64,000 bases of DNA from Strigops habroptila (taxonomy: Eukaryota; Chordata; Aves; Psittaciformes; Psittacidae), in the NCBI RefSeq assembly GCF_004027225.2, contig NC_044277.2, forward strand, positions 96,655,552-96,719,551. The letters are read 5' to 3'. The position numbers and the translations under genes are program-made. The number at the start of each line of letters is the position of its first letter. Position 1 is the first letter of the stretch. The notes below the pieces were generated by a model, which saw nothing but the letters and a program-made list of their open reading frames with translations, did no database searches and was not told the origin of the DNA. Below are positions 61,891-64,000 of the stretch, one piece after another.

Positions 61891-62900
61891 GCTATTCCCG
61901 TTCCTTGAGGGCAGCCACCCGCAGTGCATTAAACGGCATAAACGCGAAGCTGCTGGCATGCTCGAGACCACCGCGCCTCGCTGCAGAAGCGAACAGCCCC
62001 ACGTCCTCCGCCTGCCAGCGCCGCCCGGCCCGCGGAGCGCCCGCAACTCGGGCCCTACGCGCACGGGAGGGCCGCCCCCCGGCGCCGTGGAGTGGGAAGG
62101 GGCCGAAGCGGCGGGGCGCGGCTGCAGGCTGCGGCGCGGCGCGCAGTCCCCCCTCGCGTCCCCCCGTGCTCCTCCGCCAGCACCATCGGCACCGAATGGC
62201 AACGGCGCGCCCGGCACGGGCAGGGCGTGCGCCACCGCGGTCCCGGGCGCGCCGCTGGCGGGCGGGCACGCGGGCGGAGGGAAGGCCGAGCCGCACGCCG
62301 CGGGCCGGGCCGGGCCGGGCCAAGCCGAACCGAAGCGGGCCGCCCGCAGGTCCCCGCGGGCCCCGATTGCGGCGGCGCGCATGCCCGGCGCGGCTCCCGT
62401 GAAGGTCAGCCGTGGCCTAGCGGGGGACGCGCGGGCGGGGACGGCCGGACGCGCGGGAGGGAGCGGCCTTAACCCTTTCCGCGCCGCGCCCGGGAAGAAG
62501 GGGGGCGGGGGGACACGCCACCACTGAGCACGCTGAGCCGCCGTCCCGGGGACCGCGGCTGACCCCGCCGGTGTGCAGCGGAAAGTGCGGGCGGCGCGGC
62601 TCCTCAGTGTCGCGTTGGGGGCACGGGCGACTCCGCCTTCCGCGCTCCCGCCGGGGCCGGAGCTCGGTGCCGCGGGCACCGGCCGGGCCGGGCTTCGGGG
62701 CTTCCCGAGCGGGAGACAAAGAAGAACCGCGCACCCGGCAGGGGTTGTGCGGCTCCAGTGACAGCGGCACCCAGAAAACAGGGGAGGACACCCCGCCGCC
62801 GCTGGCCGCCCGCCCGCCCTGCGGCCCATCCGTCGGCACGGTCGGAACCGCCCCGCCGGCACGGTGAGGGCACGGCGGCGGGGCTGAGGCTGGTTCATTG
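61890..62900. promoter_or_regulatory. CpG island
   Basis: About 1 kb is extremely GC- and CpG-rich in an AT-rich setting. It has GC-box cores (gcgggcggggac near 62430, ggggggcggggg near 62500) and an NRF1-like gcgcatgcccggcgcg near 62377. Such islands mark promoters. It starts about 2 kb upstream of the SMARCD3 ATG, so it may serve an alternative SMARCD3 first exon, a divergent neighbour (NUB1 lies upstream in mammals), or a non-coding RNA. The long open frames on both strands follow from the lack of AT-rich stop codons. Confidence 0.9.
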
Positions 62901-63489
62901 TTCTGAGCGGTTACGGATGAAGTAATAGGCCTCAGTTGCTCCCAGCTCCCATCAACAGCCGCTGTGTTACTACGTTCTTGAGAAGGGAGGACAAAGCACA
63001 GAGCATTGCTGAATTTCCATTTAGTGCCATATGATATGTATTGCATTCTGTCTAGATGCTTCTAACAGGCTTAATATAAAGAGATTTCCTCAAAAGATCA
63101 TCAAATTACAAGGTCAGACACTTGAAAATTAAGGAATGGCAGACACACTGTAGCCATAGATCAAGTAAAAAAAAATAATGTAATTTTAAAAATCAGTTCT
63201 TACTTAGTATGATTGTAGGTCTCTAGGTACTTAAGAAATCAGAAGAAGTAGCTCTTTTGTTTTGCAAATGAAAAATAAGGTACAAGTGAATGGAAGTGAC
63301 TTGCAGCATCACTTAGTTCAGAATGAGACCTGTGTCCTGTAATTCTCCCACTCGCCACAACACTGTCAAGGAGAACATGCAATGCATTTACACAAAAGGG
63401 TGAAGGTTACAGTGCAAGAATGTCTTCTCCCAAATTAAGAGAAAAATCATATATTTTATTTTGTTTCTATTTTCTCTATATGTTTTTTC
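62901..63489. other. AT-rich sequence beyond the CpG island
   Basis: GC content falls sharply after 62960. No exon, RNA gene or repeat was recognised before the CR1 at 63490. Confidence 0.6.
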
Positions 63490-63938
63490 TACATTTAAGA
63501 CAACGAAGCTAGTGAACAGCCTAAAGCACAAGTCTTGTGAGGAACAGCTGAGGGAACTGGGGTTGCTTAGTTTTGAGAAGAGAAGGTTCAGGGGGACCTT
63601 ACCGCTCTCTACAGCTACCTGAAAGGAGGATGGAGTGAGGAGGTGGCTGCTCTCTTCTCACAAATAAGAAGTGATATGACAAGAGCAAACAGCCTCAAGC
63701 TGTGCCAGGGGAGGTTTAGAATATTTGGAAAAATTTCTTCACTGAACAGGTAGTCAAGCATTGGAACAGGCTGTCCAGGGAAGTGTTGGAGTCACTGCCC
63801 CTGGAAGAACCCAAAAAACATGAAGACAAGGCCCTCAGTGACATGGTTTAGTGGTGGACTTGGCAGCCCTGGGGTAACAGTTGCTCTTGATCTTACACAT
63901 CTTTTCCAACCCAGCTGATTCTATGATTCTATGTTTTT
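63490..63938 (+). mobile_element. CR1 LINE 3' fragment
   Basis: The sequence reads SCEEQLRELGLLSFEKRRFR-like and then, with frameshifts, the rest of the ORF2 C-terminus, ending in gattctatgattctatg. This is a different subfamily from the copies at 6.5 and 15.8 kb, judging by its divergent 3' region. It is 5'-truncated. Confidence 0.9.
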
Positions 63939-64000
63939 TCATAAAAGCATAGAAAGTAAGTGTCTGTGCCTGGTTCAACCCAAGTATTCCACAATTGCTA

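Noticed and set aside
61635..62898. Long open frames on both strands in the CpG island (up to 409 codons)
   Set aside because: Extreme GC content removes stop codons in all frames. The frames overlap each other and are rich in Ala, Arg, Gly and Pro without a domain.
1..64000. CRISPR arrays, tRNA or rRNA genes, operons
   Set aside because: None seen. The window is vertebrate nuclear DNA, and the repeats present are CR1 elements, microsatellites and one short minisatellite.

Overview
The window is vertebrate, almost certainly bird, nuclear DNA. It is AT-rich, has long introns, and carries many CR1 LINE fragments. Several end in the typical avian CR1 3' tail (short ATTCTRTG repeats). I cannot name the species.

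The only gene I can support is SMARCD3 (BAF60c), a subunit of the BAF/PBAF SWI/SNF chromatin-remodelling complexes. It lies on the minus strand and its coding part is complete in the window. I assembled 13 coding exons by eye, from the ATG at 59923 to the TAA at 5641. All have GT/AG borders and matching phases, and they give a 485-codon protein (mammalian SMARCD3 is about 483). Three of the 12 introns (1, 3 and 4) hold about 39 kb of the roughly 54 kb span; the exons for the SWIB domain and C-terminus are clustered between 5.6 and 15.6 kb.

Layout: 1-5.2 kb is 3' flank with one CR1 fragment and no gene seen. 5.2-5.6 kb is the 3' UTR with candidate poly(A) signals. 5.6-59.9 kb is SMARCD3 with CR1 copies in its introns, including a roughly 2.2 kb ORF2 remnant at 39.5-41.7 kb. 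59.9-60.4 kb is the likely 5' UTR and proximal promoter, with E-box, MCAT and GATA-type motifs. 61.9-62.9 kb is a strong CpG island of unknown ownership. 63.5-63.9 kb is another CR1.

I found no convincing new biological system. The points most worth a second look are the Q/V-rich insert of this SMARCD3, which looks like its paralogue SMARCD1; a 43-nt micro-exon set between long introns; the unassigned CpG island; long G-runs in intron 1; and several CR1 copies with internal deletions.
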